Below the pieces are notes generated by a model, which saw only the letters and a list, made by a program, of their open reading frames with translations, ran no database searches and was not told where the DNA came from. Below, in pieces: positions 1 to 8,323 of a stretch of DNA of 64,000 nt. The position numbers and the translations under genes are program-made. Location: the NCBI GenBank assembly GCA_016888885.1, contig CP069437.1, positions 1,302,001-1,366,000 of the forward strand. The letters run 5' to 3'. This stretch comes from Faucicola sp902506215. GTDB lineage: Bacteria > Pseudomonadota > Gammaproteobacteria > Pseudomonadales > Moraxellaceae. The number at the start of each line of letters is the position of its first letter. The first letter of the stretch is position 1.

Positions 1-107
1 GGTTTGCCGACAATAGAGGCGGTTAAAAAGCCGTGTGTGGCGATGCTCGATAGCCCAAATTCATTGTCATCACTGTCTAAAAAATCGATTAAATCATCAA
101 AATCCAT
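1..107 (-). CDS. YecA/YgfB (UPF0149) family protein, N-terminal part only
   Basis: The minus strand reads ATG at 107 and stays open to the window edge, giving about 35 residues that begin MDFDDLIDFLDSDDNEFGLS and continue with ATHGFLTA. An acidic first helix followed by a conserved S-x-x-x-x-HGFLTA motif is the usual start of UPF0149 (YecA/YgfB) proteins, small helical proteins of uncertain function. The rest lies outside the window, so the presence of a C-terminal SEC-C zinc motif cannot be judged. The acidic gene at 189-425 lies upstream on the same strand, separated by a strong hairpin. Confidence 0.6.
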   Translation of the reverse strand, partial: MDFDDLIDFLDSDDNEFGLSSIATHGFLTASIVGK

Positions 108-144
108 GGTGGTTATCCTAGTATGCTATCAAAAAAGCGGATTG

Positions 145-181
145 AAAAAAGAAAGGTTAATACATAGTGTATTAACCTTTT
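145..181 (-). terminator. Hairpin terminator after the small acidic gene
   Basis: A perfect 13-bp inverted repeat (152-164 against 168-180) with a 3-nt loop. Read on the minus strand it is followed by a T-rich stretch at 145-151. It sits directly after the stop of the acidic gene. Confidence 0.6.
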
Positions 182-188
182 GCTTGAC

Positions 189-425
189 TTACAACTCATC
201 ATCGTCAAAATCGTCGTCATCGTCTAAGTCATCAAGATCGTCATCAAAACTGTCTTTAAGTGAGCGCTCTAGACGCTTTTCTTCCAATAAATTGTCAATC
301 AAACGACGTTTTTCAAGACTACTTGCCCGACTTCGACCCGATGCGTCGTCATCCACCAGTCGCGCGTCATCATCATCATCAAAACTGTCATCTTCAAAGC
401 TATCATCAATATCTGGATCAGCCAT
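189..425 (-). CDS. Small highly acidic protein, PA3496-like family
   Basis: A 78-residue protein in which the first 28 and last 20 residues are almost all Asp/Glu, flanking a basic helical core (SLEKRRLIDNLLEEKRLERS). This acidic-basic-acidic design matches the short proteins annotated as the PA3496 family of putative regulatory or envelope-integrity proteins. No catalytic residues, signal peptide or membrane segment are visible. The ATG at 425 is preceded by AAAGGAGC, a strong ribosome binding site. The Ser-rich open frame on the opposite strand is an artefact of the GAT/GAC codons. The function is unknown. Confidence 0.6.
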   Translation of the reverse strand: MADPDIDDSFEDDSFDDDDDARLVDDDASGRSRASSLEKRRLIDNLLEEKRLERSLKDSFDDDLDDLDDDDDFDDDEL

Positions 426-534
426 TTAGTGCTCCTTTCGCTGGTCGATTCGATAAATTTGCAATTTCATAAAGCCTTATAATGGGTTTTGTCAGTCAAG
501 TCAAGTGGCGAAAGAAAAAATAGCCATGATTCGT

Positions 535-1908
535 TTATTTTTCTGTGGCGGTCAAAATTTCATCGCGTTTGGCAATGAGTTCGGTCATCAAGGTTTCTGA
601 TAAACCGTTGTACCAAACCATCTCACGCTCTGTGATAGTGGTCGGATGTTGCAGGTTTTTAAACTGCACTTTGCCATCTAACGTTTTAAGTAAATCCAGT
701 GGATACAGGAGCAATAAACCATCTTCTTTGGCGTGGTTTGCCATCAGTTTTTGTACGTCATCAAATTGATGACTGATACTGGTACCGATGGTTAATGGCA
801 AAGCAAAACGCGATAGCTCACGGTGTTTTTCGTATACCACTTGGTTGAGGATAATCAACAATTTTGACAATAACACCGCTGCCAGTGGCAATTGCTCGGC
901 TTTACCTGCTAGATGAACGACCGCGCCGTTGGCATTAAAATGCGAGTTGTCTTTGATATACACGTCTTTGATATAGCGATTTAACACATTGTTTGACGAG
1001 TTAAATAAACTGTTTGATGCGCGCATCAATAGCTGATTACACAATTGAAAATACGGTTTTGCAACTTCAGGTGCCACCCGTTTTAGCAGATGATACTGGT
1101 CGTAAAAATGAATTTGTAATTCGATTTCGGGTTGTTTTTGGCTGTCTACTGTCGCTTCTTGAGCCAGATTGTCAGTCGCTGTGGGCTGGGTTTGGGGAAT
1201 GTCTTTAGCAGATTTTGATTTTTCTCGATTTAAAAAATCATTGATGGTTTTGCCAGTGGCGGCAGGTTGCGCGGTCGCGCTGCTATCCCCTGCTTTACTG
1301 TACAAGTTGTCTTCGTCTAACTGCAATTCACCATCGGTTGTCAATACAGGGCTCGTGGATGCTAGGCTACCACGCGCAAGCGCGATATGCTGCTGGACTT
1401 TTTCACCCAATTGCGCAAGCTGTTCCTGCGTTGGGCGCGCCATATAGCCATAAATCAGCCATAAAAACCCATGCAAAATTGCTGACCCTAATACAAACAA
1501 CCATTGACTACTGACAATCTCGCCTTTGGAGACCGCTTTCATGGTGATGGTGGCATGACCGAGAACTTGGTTGTTTTGGATAATGGGTTTGTCAATCACC
1601 TGCCCCACTTCGTTTTGCGCTTGTCCCGTTTGCACCAGCGGCTGGTTGTTTTGGTCACTGATGACAATTTTGGCGACTTCTTGATCAACTTGGTAGCGGT
1701 TTGCCAAGACGCTCAGGCTAATTCTATCTTGGCTGGTGATTCCCACCATGGCTTCTTTGGCTAACTGTTCAACAATTTTTTCACCCTTTTGGGTACGCTG
1801 CTCGTATTGGGATTTTTCACTACTAAAAGTCAGCATCAAAAAATGTAAACAAAAACTAATAAGTAGTACAATAGCGAATTTGCCTTGACGGGGGGCTAGA
1901 TGATTCAT
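535..1908 (-). CDS. Smp/AhpA-like membrane protein with a periplasmic domain
   Basis: A 457-residue protein with a transmembrane helix near residues 11-30, a periplasmic domain of about 100 residues, and a second helix near 134-155. A long cytoplasmic tail follows, low-complexity at about 180-260 and helical at the end. The periplasmic part (IVISDQNNQPLVQTG, then PIIQNNQVLGHATITM) follows the pattern of E. coli Smp/YtjB (SMP_2 family). Like smp in E. coli, this gene is divergent from serB. E. coli Smp is about 214 residues, so the additional C-terminal 200 residues are a lineage extension of unknown role. No kinase or HAMP motif is seen. The identification rests on architecture and context. 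Confidence 0.55.
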   Translation of the reverse strand: MNHLAPRQGKFAIVLLISFCLHFLMLTFSSEKSQYEQRTQKGEKIVEQLAKEAMVGITSQDRISLSVLANRYQVDQEVAKIVISDQNNQPLVQTGQAQNEVGQVIDKPIIQNNQVLGHATITMKAVSKGEIVSSQWLFVLGSAILHGFLWLIYGYMARPTQEQLAQLGEKVQQHIALARGSLASTSPVLTTDGELQLDEDNLYSKAGDSSATAQPAATGKTINDFLNREKSKSAKDIPQTQPTATDNLAQEATVDSQKQPEIELQIHFYDQYHLLKRVAPEVAKPYFQLCNQLLMRASNSLFNSSNNVLNRYIKDVYIKDNSHFNANGAVVHLAGKAEQLPLAAVLLSKLLIILNQVVYEKHRELSRFALPLTIGTSISHQFDDVQKLMANHAKEDGLLLLYPLDLLKTLDGKVQFKNLQHPTTITEREMVWYNGLSETLMTELIAKRDEILTATEK

Positions 1909-1989
1909 GGGTAGATTAAACTTTCTTTAGGAGCGATTAAATGCTACATTATCATGTTTATTTTTTTGGCATACAAGGGGTAAACTACC

Positions 1990-2991
1990 ATGACGACGAA
2001 TTTTTTGTATCAACTTAATCAGCATTTTCCCCATAGTTACGCGATTACCCTAAGCGCTGCCAAGTTTGAATTGGGGCTATTGAGCCAAATCAGCCAAACC
2101 CTTGCAAGCCTTCATCCTGCCATTCGCCTCTTACATCAAGACACCTTAGTCAATGAGCTTGATTGGCAAGCCAATGACACGCTCGCCCAAGCTGAGCAAA
2201 CCAGCCCTGTGACGACGATTCGCTGGATTGTGACGCTGGAATCAGATAGCGATATCAGCGACTTACCGCAACGGGTCAAACAAATCGCCGCCAACAACCT
2301 CTATCACGTAGATATCAATGTCATGCCTCTTGCGACATTGGTGCGCCCGCATAAACTGGCGTTGTTTGATATGGATTCGACGTTGATTGAGCAAGAAGTG
2401 ATTGTGGAATTGGCAAAAAAAGCCGGGATTGGTGAGCAAGTCGATACGATTACCGAATCCGCCATGCGCGGCGAAATTGATTTTGCCGAAAGCTTTACTC
2501 GCCGTGTGGCTTTACTTAAAGGGTTATCAAGTGAGGTGCTCGAAGATATTATTGCCAATCACATTACCTTTAGCCCAGGGGCAAAACGCTTGATTAGCGC
2601 ACTAAAAAATCATGGTTACTATGTGGTATTGGTCTCAGGCGGCTTCAATTATTTTGCCGAATACGTGAAAAACAGCTTAGGGATGGATGAGAGTTATGCC
2701 AATGACCTAGATATCGTCGATAATCTAGTGACAGGTGAAATCACCTCAGCGATTGTAGATGGCAAGCGTAAAGCCGAAATTTTGCAAGCCGTGGCACAGC
2801 GTCTAGGCATTAAGCTGTCAGAGACTGTTGCTGTCGGCGATGGCGCTAATGACTTGCCAATGCTAGGGCTAGCAGATATCGGTATTGCCTATCGCGCCAA
2901 ACCGATTGTGCGCGACCAAGCGGATTATGCGGTAACCATCGCAGGACTCGATGGGGTGATGACTATTTTGGGATTGAGCGATTCATGTTAG
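1990..2991 (+). CDS. serB: Phosphoserine phosphatase
   Basis: The last step of serine synthesis, O-phosphoserine to serine plus phosphate, in the cytoplasm. HAD-superfamily motif I is DMDST at residues 127-131, motif II is the VLVSGGF segment, the motif III lysine lies in DGKRKAE, and motif IV is VGDGANDLPML. The first 110 or so residues form an ACT-like regulatory region. The 333-residue length fits SerB proteins with a reduced N-terminus. The start ATG at 1990 follows a GGGG-containing leader. The gene is divergent from the Smp-like gene with an 81-bp shared promoter region and ends in a strong bidirectional terminator. Confidence 0.95.
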   Translation: MTTNFLYQLNQHFPHSYAITLSAAKFELGLLSQISQTLASLHPAIRLLHQDTLVNELDWQANDTLAQAEQTSPVTTIRWIVTLESDSDISDLPQRVKQIAANNLYHVDINVMPLATLVRPHKLALFDMDSTLIEQEVIVELAKKAGIGEQVDTITESAMRGEIDFAESFTRRVALLKGLSSEVLEDIIANHITFSPGAKRLISALKNHGYYVVLVSGGFNYFAEYVKNSLGMDESYANDLDIVDNLVTGEITSAIVDGKRKAEILQAVAQRLGIKLSETVAVGDGANDLPMLGLADIGIAYRAKPIVRDQADYAVTIAGLDGVMTILGLSDSC

Positions 2992-3040
2992 CGGTTAGTT
3001 TTAAAGATTATTTTTAAAAATGAATTTTAAAGTTTATAAA

Positions 3041-3074
3041 AAAGCCACCCAGATTATCGAGTGGCTTTTTTGTT
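3041..3074. terminator. Bidirectional terminator between serB and the FUSC gene
   Basis: A stem of 10 bp, AAAAAGCCAC (3041-3050) against GTGGCTTTTT (3063-3072), with flanking A and T runs. It works for convergent transcription from both sides. Confidence 0.8.
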
Positions 3075-3090
3075 TTTTTGGATAAAAAAG

Positions 3091-4167
3091 CTAAATTGGC
3101 AATTTCGCCACGATTTTATCGACGCTGACTTGTAATTTTTGCCTCACTATCGGTGATAAAATGACAATACCGCCTAGCACACCCATGAGACAGCCGAGCA
3201 CGGTATCCCAAAACCGCGTGACGATAATCTCACTGATTGCGGTAGGCTGCACCGCGCTGTACTCTGCCAAAAAGATGGTCAGTGGGGTGATAAAAATAAC
3301 CGCCACCCCATAATGGCGTACCACAAAAGTTTCAATACAAAACATCATGCCAAAAATGCCTAGCGCCACACCCATATCGCTCAAATGCACTGATAGCAGT
3401 AGCCAAGCTAGCAGCATACCAATCGCCGTACCCACAATCCGATGTATCTGCTTGATCCATATGCTTTGAAAATTCATCCCTTGCATGATGACATAACAGC
3501 TCATCGGCACCCAATAGGGTTTGGGCATCTCTAGCCACAGCGCCAGCAGCAATGATAAAGCGATAAACGCCGATACAATAAAAGTATCACCCAAAATCTC
3601 TCGCACGGGCATCGGTGTGTTTACCGGTAAGACAGGCTTGTTAAAAATCAGCAGTAACGCATAAAAACACGCCACCATCCCCGCAAACAACGCGCCCAAT
3701 GCCACCACGCCAATCAGCTGTGGGATTTGTGACACGGGTGCGGGCATAAACAGCGCAATCGCTGAAGCCATGATGATAAACAGCCCAGCAGGCGGTGGTA
3801 ACTTATAATAACGGCTAAACAGCGTACACCAAAAGGTCACAAAAAATATCAGGGGAATTGTCAAGATGGGCACGTTGTGGGCGACCAAGCCAACGGCAAA
3901 ACACGCGACCATCCCAAAACTACACGCCAATACCGTGGTCATGCGAGACAATAAAGACCCAGTATAGGGTAAGTTTAAAATCACCATCGCACCGAGTGAT
4001 GCGAGTAGACCCATGCGCAAATCACCCAGATACGCGCCGACCATCACTGGAAAACTAATCGCAAATGCCACAAACAACGGCATATGCCAAGGTCTGGGAT
4101 TGCGATTGAATTGGGTCAAGGTGGTGAGCGGGTGCTTGATATATTGATGAGTGATAGGGTTGTCCAA
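3091..4167 (-). CDS. FUSC-type aromatic acid/efflux membrane protein
   Basis: A polytopic inner-membrane protein with an N-terminal block of about six hydrophobic helices, beginning NPRPWHMPLFVAFAIS, and a second helical block after about residue 200 (KPYWVPMSCYVIMQG, then RIVGTAIGMLLAWLLL). The KPYWVP and R-x-x-GTxxG motifs are typical of the fusaric acid resistance/YccS family, which exports aromatic or lipophilic acids. The frame is open to 4260, but its first codon lies inside the purC terminator hairpin. I therefore prefer the TTG at 4167, preceded by AAAAGAG, which gives about 358 residues. The substrate cannot be inferred. Confidence 0.75.
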   Translation of the reverse strand: MDNPITHQYIKHPLTTLTQFNRNPRPWHMPLFVAFAISFPVMVGAYLGDLRMGLLASLGAMVILNLPYTGSLLSRMTTVLACSFGMVACFAVGLVAHNVPILTIPLIFFVTFWCTLFSRYYKLPPPAGLFIIMASAIALFMPAPVSQIPQLIGVVALGALFAGMVACFYALLLIFNKPVLPVNTPMPVREILGDTFIVSAFIALSLLLALWLEMPKPYWVPMSCYVIMQGMNFQSIWIKQIHRIVGTAIGMLLAWLLLSVHLSDMGVALGIFGMMFCIETFVVRHYGVAVIFITPLTIFLAEYSAVQPTAISEIIVTRFWDTVLGCLMGVLGGIVILSPIVRQKLQVSVDKIVAKLPI

Positions 4168-4240
4168 GTGAGAGGCTCTTTTGTTAATGATATTGAGGGC
4201 TAAAAAATTAAGATTAAATTTAAACTTAAATAACCTGCTA

Positions 4241-4271
4241 AAAACACAAAACTGGAGCAAGCCCCAGTTTT
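4241..4271 (-). terminator. purC terminator
   Basis: The stem is AAAACTGG (4248-4255) against CCAGTTTT (4264-4271), followed on the minus strand by a TTTTGTGTTTTT tract. It lies 92 bp beyond the purC stop and before the FUSC start. Confidence 0.6.
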
Positions 4272-4362
4272 AGATGTTTATCTATTTCACATGTCATCCA
4301 AATTTAATTGGACTTAATTAGATTCGCTGTAGCGATTAGCTAGCTTGATGAGTGCGTCCGAT

Positions 4363-5091
4363 TTATTGACCTGACTCATCAACCAAAGACACGCCAATAC
4401 GCTGGGCAACTTCTTCATAACCTTCGACCACATCACCTAGGCTTTGACGGAAACGGTCTTTATCCAGTTTTTTCTTGGTTTGTTTGTCCCAGACGCGGCA
4501 ACCATCGGGTGAGAACTCATCGCCCAGTACGATACGGTCTTTGAATACCCCAAATTCTAGTTTGAAATCCACCAGCATCAAACCACCGTCATCAAACATT
4601 TTTGATAACACATCATTGACTTTGAAGGTTAAGGCTTTCATTTCATCCAGTTGAGCTTGCGTTGCCCAGCCAAGTGATACCGCTAACGAATCATTTACCA
4701 TCGGGTCGCCCAGACCGTCATCTTTATAGAATAATTCAAAGGTAGGTGGCGTCAAGGGTTGACCTTCTTGTAATCCTAAGCGACGTACTAGGCTGCCTGC
4801 TGCATAGTTACGTACCACACATTCGACGGGAATCATTGTTAGACGTTTGACCAGCACTTCTTCATCCGATAATTGCTGTTCAAAATGGGTTTCGATGCCT
4901 GCTTCGCTGAGTTTTTGCATGATAAAGGCGTTAAAGCGGTTATTGACTTTGCCTTTACGCGCTAACTGTTCGATACGCTCGCCGTTGAACGCAGAGGTAT
5001 CATCACGAAATTCTAAAATCAGATAATCTGGATTGTCAGTTTCGAAGACTGATTTTGCTTTGCCTTTATAAAGTAAATCGAGTTTTTGCAT
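4363..5091 (-). CDS. purC: Phosphoribosylaminoimidazole-succinocarboxamide synthase
   Basis: Condenses CAIR with aspartate using ATP in purine synthesis. The 242-residue protein begins MQKLDLLYKGKAKSVFETD, the conserved nucleotide-binding start of SAICAR synthetase. It carries the family signatures LEFRDDTSAFN and VDFKLEFG, and ends with the helical region QSLGDVVEGYEEVAQRI. The frame extends four codons further upstream to a TTG, but the ATG at 5091 sits 5-6 nt after GGGAA and gives the family-typical N-terminus. It follows bamC and dapA in the conserved dapA-bamC-purC order. Confidence 0.96.
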   Translation of the reverse strand: MQKLDLLYKGKAKSVFETDNPDYLILEFRDDTSAFNGERIEQLARKGKVNNRFNAFIMQKLSEAGIETHFEQQLSDEEVLVKRLTMIPVECVVRNYAAGSLVRRLGLQEGQPLTPPTFELFYKDDGLGDPMVNDSLAVSLGWATQAQLDEMKALTFKVNDVLSKMFDDGGLMLVDFKLEFGVFKDRIVLGDEFSPDGCRVWDKQTKKKLDKDRFRQSLGDVVEGYEEVAQRIGVSLVDESGQ

Positions 5092-5225
5092 GGTAATTCC
5101 CAAATGGCTGTTTAAGATTGGCTAAGGTTGGCTCAGTGTAGCTAATTTATGACAGTTGCATTGATTGGCTGATACGCGGTTAGCAGCACAAGCTGCCAAC
5201 TATCATCGATGCGGTCAGCCACTCT

Positions 5226-5525
5226 TTATTTTACGGTACTAATTGGACGCGGTAGCTCAAAACGCTTACTGCCTTCTTTTGTGATTTTTAACGTATTTTC
5301 ACCCGATTGCGGCACTGTATAAACTGGGGTAAAAGGTAGCGTTTGCGCCTCTGCCGGTAATTGGATGGGTTCAAGTTTTTTGGTTTTGGTATAGTCCAAA
5401 GAATTGTCGCCAACTTTACGTTTAAAAGTAGTACAGCCTGTCATAGCAATGCTAGCAGAGGCAATAATCGCTAGGGCTAGCTGGGCGTTGAATCGATTAT
5501 GGTTAGCGCTGAGTGTTTTTTTCAT
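5226..5525 (-). CDS. Minimal BamC-like outer-membrane lipoprotein
   Basis: A 99-residue lipoprotein precursor with a basic N-terminus, hydrophobic core and lipobox IAMTGC (Cys31), leaving about 69 mature residues. It lies between dapA and purC, exactly where bamC (nlpB) sits in E. coli, and overlaps dapA by 4 nt. The mature segment contains the features of BamC's extended N-terminal lasso: a SLDY start, IQLPAEAQTLPFTPVYTVP, and a final FELPRPISTV resembling the LDIRPP segment of BamC. It lacks both helix-grip domains of the 344-residue E. coli protein. In E. coli that N-terminal lasso is what binds BamD, so a mini-BamC in the Bam complex is a reasonable inference. Similarity was judged by eye only. 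Confidence 0.6.
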   Translation of the reverse strand: MKKTLSANHNRFNAQLALAIIASASIAMTGCTTFKRKVGDNSLDYTKTKKLEPIQLPAEAQTLPFTPVYTVPQSGENTLKITKEGSKRFELPRPISTVK

Positions 5526-6415
5526 AATAAACCTGCTTTGGCAAGTGCTTCATCCATCACTTGTTGGTGTTCTGGGGTAAGCCAAGTTAATGGTAAACGG
5601 ATACCTTGCTCAATATGACCCATTTTGTATAACGCATATTTTGCAGGAATTGGACTTGACTCGATAAATAAATCTTGGTGTAAATGGGCTATCTTTTGGT
5701 TTAATGCTTCGGCTTGTTCAAACTCACCTTTGAGTGCCAAGCCAAAAATTTGGCTCATGATTTTTGGCGCGACATTAGCGGTCACTGAAATATTGCCTTT
5801 TGCCCCATGACGCATCAGCGCAAGCGCGCTTTCATCATCTCCTGAAAATACGCTCATACGACCTTTTACTGCTTCAATCAGTTTGGCACCACGCGCCACG
5901 TCACCTGTCGCATCTTTAATTGCGATGATATTGTCGATGTCCGCTAGGCGCTCGACAGTCGCTTGCTGCATATCAACAACAGTGCGCCCGGGTACGTTAT
6001 ATAGCACTTGGGGAATGTCTACGGCTTCAGCAATGGCTTTATAGTGTAAGTATAGCCCTTCTTGGGTCGGTTTATTGTAGTAAGGGACAACCAACAGCAC
6101 GGCATCAGCGCCCGCCTGTTTGGCGTGCTGGGTCAGCTCAATGGCTTCAACTGTATTGTTAGCGCCTGTACCCGCGATGACGGGGATACGACCACCCACT
6201 TGCTTCATGGTAAATTCTATGACGTCCACATGCTCTTGCATCGATAAGGTTGCGGATTCACCCGTCGTACCAACCGATACCAGTACGTCCGTACCTTGCT
6301 CGATTTGCCAATCAATGAGATTTGCCAATGATTGCCAATCGACGTCACCATTGCTATGCATAGGTGTAATCAACGCGACCATAGAGCCTTGTAGTTTATC
6401 TAAAATGGGGGTCAT
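5522..6415 (-). CDS. dapA: 4-hydroxy-tetrahydrodipicolinate synthase
   Basis: Condenses pyruvate with aspartate semialdehyde, committing carbon to lysine and diaminopimelate for peptidoglycan. The TIM-barrel signatures are present: GTTGESATL near residue 50, the catalytic tyrosine in VLYNVPGRT, and the Schiff-base lysine in IIAIKDATGD. The 297-residue length is normal. The ATG at 6415 follows AAGG at a 7-nt spacing. The stop overlaps the start of the BamC-like gene, so the two are translationally coupled, with purC downstream. Confidence 0.96.
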   Translation of the reverse strand: MTPILDKLQGSMVALITPMHSNGDVDWQSLANLIDWQIEQGTDVLVSVGTTGESATLSMQEHVDVIEFTMKQVGGRIPVIAGTGANNTVEAIELTQHAKQAGADAVLLVVPYYNKPTQEGLYLHYKAIAEAVDIPQVLYNVPGRTVVDMQQATVERLADIDNIIAIKDATGDVARGAKLIEAVKGRMSVFSGDDESALALMRHGAKGNISVTANVAPKIMSQIFGLALKGEFEQAEALNQKIAHLHQDLFIESSPIPAKYALYKMGHIEQGIRLPLTWLTPEHQQVMDEALAKAGLL

Positions 6416-6640
6416 AACAATACCTTGGATAAAACCTTAAGTAGAATATGTAACAGCTGCGACAATTTTTTGAAAATTTTTGTCTAGTGTAGCATACATT
6501 TGGGACGAAGTTTAAGCGCTTTGATAGCAAACGCAAGTTTCTCCGCCGCTGTAGCCAATCAGGTTATAGACCCCACTCAACCCGATAATAAGGCAGCAAC
6601 TAGTTTATAGTCGCTGGCTTACAGTGGCGAATGGTATGGG

Positions 6641-7831
6641 TTAAGCATCAGCCGTTTGCACCTGGATGGTTAGCACATCAATGGTAGGCGGGCAGTTAAA
6701 CCGAAACGGCAACCCTGTCACGCCAATCCCCGTATTCACCCATACTTGGTAGCGTTTGCTGGGTTTGTCATCCTCATTGAATGCTTTGGGATGATAGTCG
6801 GATTGTTTGGCTGTATCTGGTTTGCGTAACCCCGCCGCCAGTTTATTGCCTGTCAATGCTCTCACCATCAGCGGTGTCAGTATAGGTATATTGACCTGCC
6901 CACCATGGGTTTGCCCCGCAATCACCAAAGTATCGTTGTTGGCGTCGCTTAAGGTTCGCGGATTGGCTTCTAACTGCTTGATATCATGGGTAGCAATCAC
7001 TAAAGGCTGCCCCGCGCTGCGCTGCTGTTCAATCACGCGCGGTAAATCCATTGTACTGCCATTATGAATGCCGATGATGTTAATCCCGGCAATACGCAAG
7101 CCTTGCTCAGGCAATAATTGAATACCAAAAGTTGGCAAAATGTTCATTAATTGCATATTGCTAGCAGGTTCGCTATTTTGCGCATCATTGACAACTTGCT
7201 GGGTATCGGCATCGCTAAGGACGGTATAGCAAGGCTTGTTCAGGGTTTTAAATGGGCTTAGATGGGCATCCAAAGTTGTCGCTTGATATAACCAATCACC
7301 CAAAATCAGCACCGCATCAACATCCAAGCGATTAAGGCATTTCACCAAACGCGCTAACTGATGGGGGTTAGAAAATATACCCACATGGATATCACTCAGC
7401 ACCGCAATTTTTGCAGCTTGTGGTTTGATAGGTTGTCGTTTGATAGGTTGTGATGCTGCTGCAGCCAGTGAAATATCGGTCGCGGGCTGATAGGTCGCAG
7501 CTTGATAAGTCGCAGGTACGGTCAAATTAATTGAAAAGCGTGAAACGCGCAGCCGATTGGGCTCAACCCAGCTCATATAGATATACAACAACGATAACGC
7601 GATCAGCAGCCAGTAGATGGCTTGGTTGTCATACAGCAGTTGCACGTTTGCCCACACTAACACCCAAACAAACCAATAGCGCGCGTAGAAACTGACCAGT
7701 TGTAATAGAATCTGCAGATTATCTGTTCGCGCTTTGAGTTGCACGGTTTTTAGGCACGACCATAGGATTACCAAAACGGCAATGAGCGCTCCAAGATGAC
7801 CTAGCCAACTGCCAATCATGCTACCACCCAT
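6641..7831 (-). CDS. Membrane-anchored calcineurin-like metallophosphoesterase lacking the GNHD motif
   Basis: A 396-residue protein with about three N-terminal transmembrane helices (residues 10-30, 45-65, 75-92), a repetitive linker, and a metallophosphoesterase domain from about residue 142. The metal-binding motifs visible are DIH (147-149), GDW, a THD where SHNPD-type motifs normally lie, and GQTHGGQ. The usual GNHD motif between the second and fourth is replaced by LSDADT, so one metal ligand and the phosphate-stabilising His are missing. The linker contains two pairs of 15-bp tandem repeats (7424-7453 and 7485-7514). A second ATG at 7819 is an equally plausible start. It resembles YkuE-type enzymes, but activity is uncertain. 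Confidence 0.7.
   Translation of the reverse strand: MGGSMIGSWLGHLGALIAVLVILWSCLKTVQLKARTDNLQILLQLVSFYARYWFVWVLVWANVQLLYDNQAIYWLLIALSLLYIYMSWVEPNRLRVSRFSINLTVPATYQAATYQPATDISLAAAASQPIKRQPIKPQAAKIAVLSDIHVGIFSNPHQLARLVKCLNRLDVDAVLILGDWLYQATTLDAHLSPFKTLNKPCYTVLSDADTQQVVNDAQNSEPASNMQLMNILPTFGIQLLPEQGLRIAGINIIGIHNGSTMDLPRVIEQQRSAGQPLVIATHDIKQLEANPRTLSDANNDTLVIAGQTHGGQVNIPILTPLMVRALTGNKLAAGLRKPDTAKQSDYHPKAFNEDDKPSKRYQVWVNTGIGVTGLPFRFNCPPTIDVLTIQVQTADA
7424..7514. repeat. Two 15-bp tandem repeat pairs in the phosphoesterase linker
   Basis: Units 7424-7438/7439-7453 (13 of 15 identical) and 7485-7499/7500-7514 (12 of 15). Both are in frame and encode duplicated pentapeptides (RQPIK-type and ATYQA/ATYQP). 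Confidence 0.75.
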
Positions 7832-8323
7832 ATCAAGCGTTACCTAAATTTACTGAATAATCAATAATTTGCATGACAAATACGTATAAAAAAAAGCGAC
7901 CATTATAAATGGCAATCATGAATATGACAATTTAAACTGTCATCATATCGCAAAAAATGGCTGAACAGCTAGGCGAGTTTTTTGTATTTAACTCATCCAA
8001 AAATGCCTAACTTTGCGTTTTGACCGCGTTGTCTGGTAGCGATGGCAAAATAAAGACGAGCGCATTTGCGTATGTCGTACCCTGTTTAACCGCCAACATT
8101 GGCAATTTGGATGGGATTGCTATTTAAACAACCCATAGAAAAAATCCGCCATCATTTATAAAAGCTGATATGATAGTTTTATTTTCACATAACTTTTTAA
8201 ACCTAGCTTTTTAACCATAGCTTTTAAAATAGCCTTTTAAATGTAGCACGGTGACCCAATTTGCTCAGCGCTTGCTTAGATTTTTTGGCTCTTTAACTCA
8301 TTAATTTGAAGGACGTCAGCGTT
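7832..8323. other. AT-rich gene-free region upstream of nadB
   Basis: This stretch of 492 bp separates the divergent phosphoesterase and nadB genes. It holds a 20-bp imperfect palindrome, ATGACA (7924-7929) and TGTCAT (7938-7943), that could be an operator. It also holds a degenerate repeat of CTTTTTAAA(C)-type units at about 8191-8245. The nadB ribosome binding site GAAGGA is at 8308-8313. I see no open frame worth calling and no RNA gene. Confidence 0.5.

Noticed and set aside
4..429. Ser/Lys-rich 141-codon frame on the plus strand
   Set aside because: It is the antisense of the acidic gene and the YecA start. GAT/GAC codons read backwards give serine-rich frames. No ribosome binding site.
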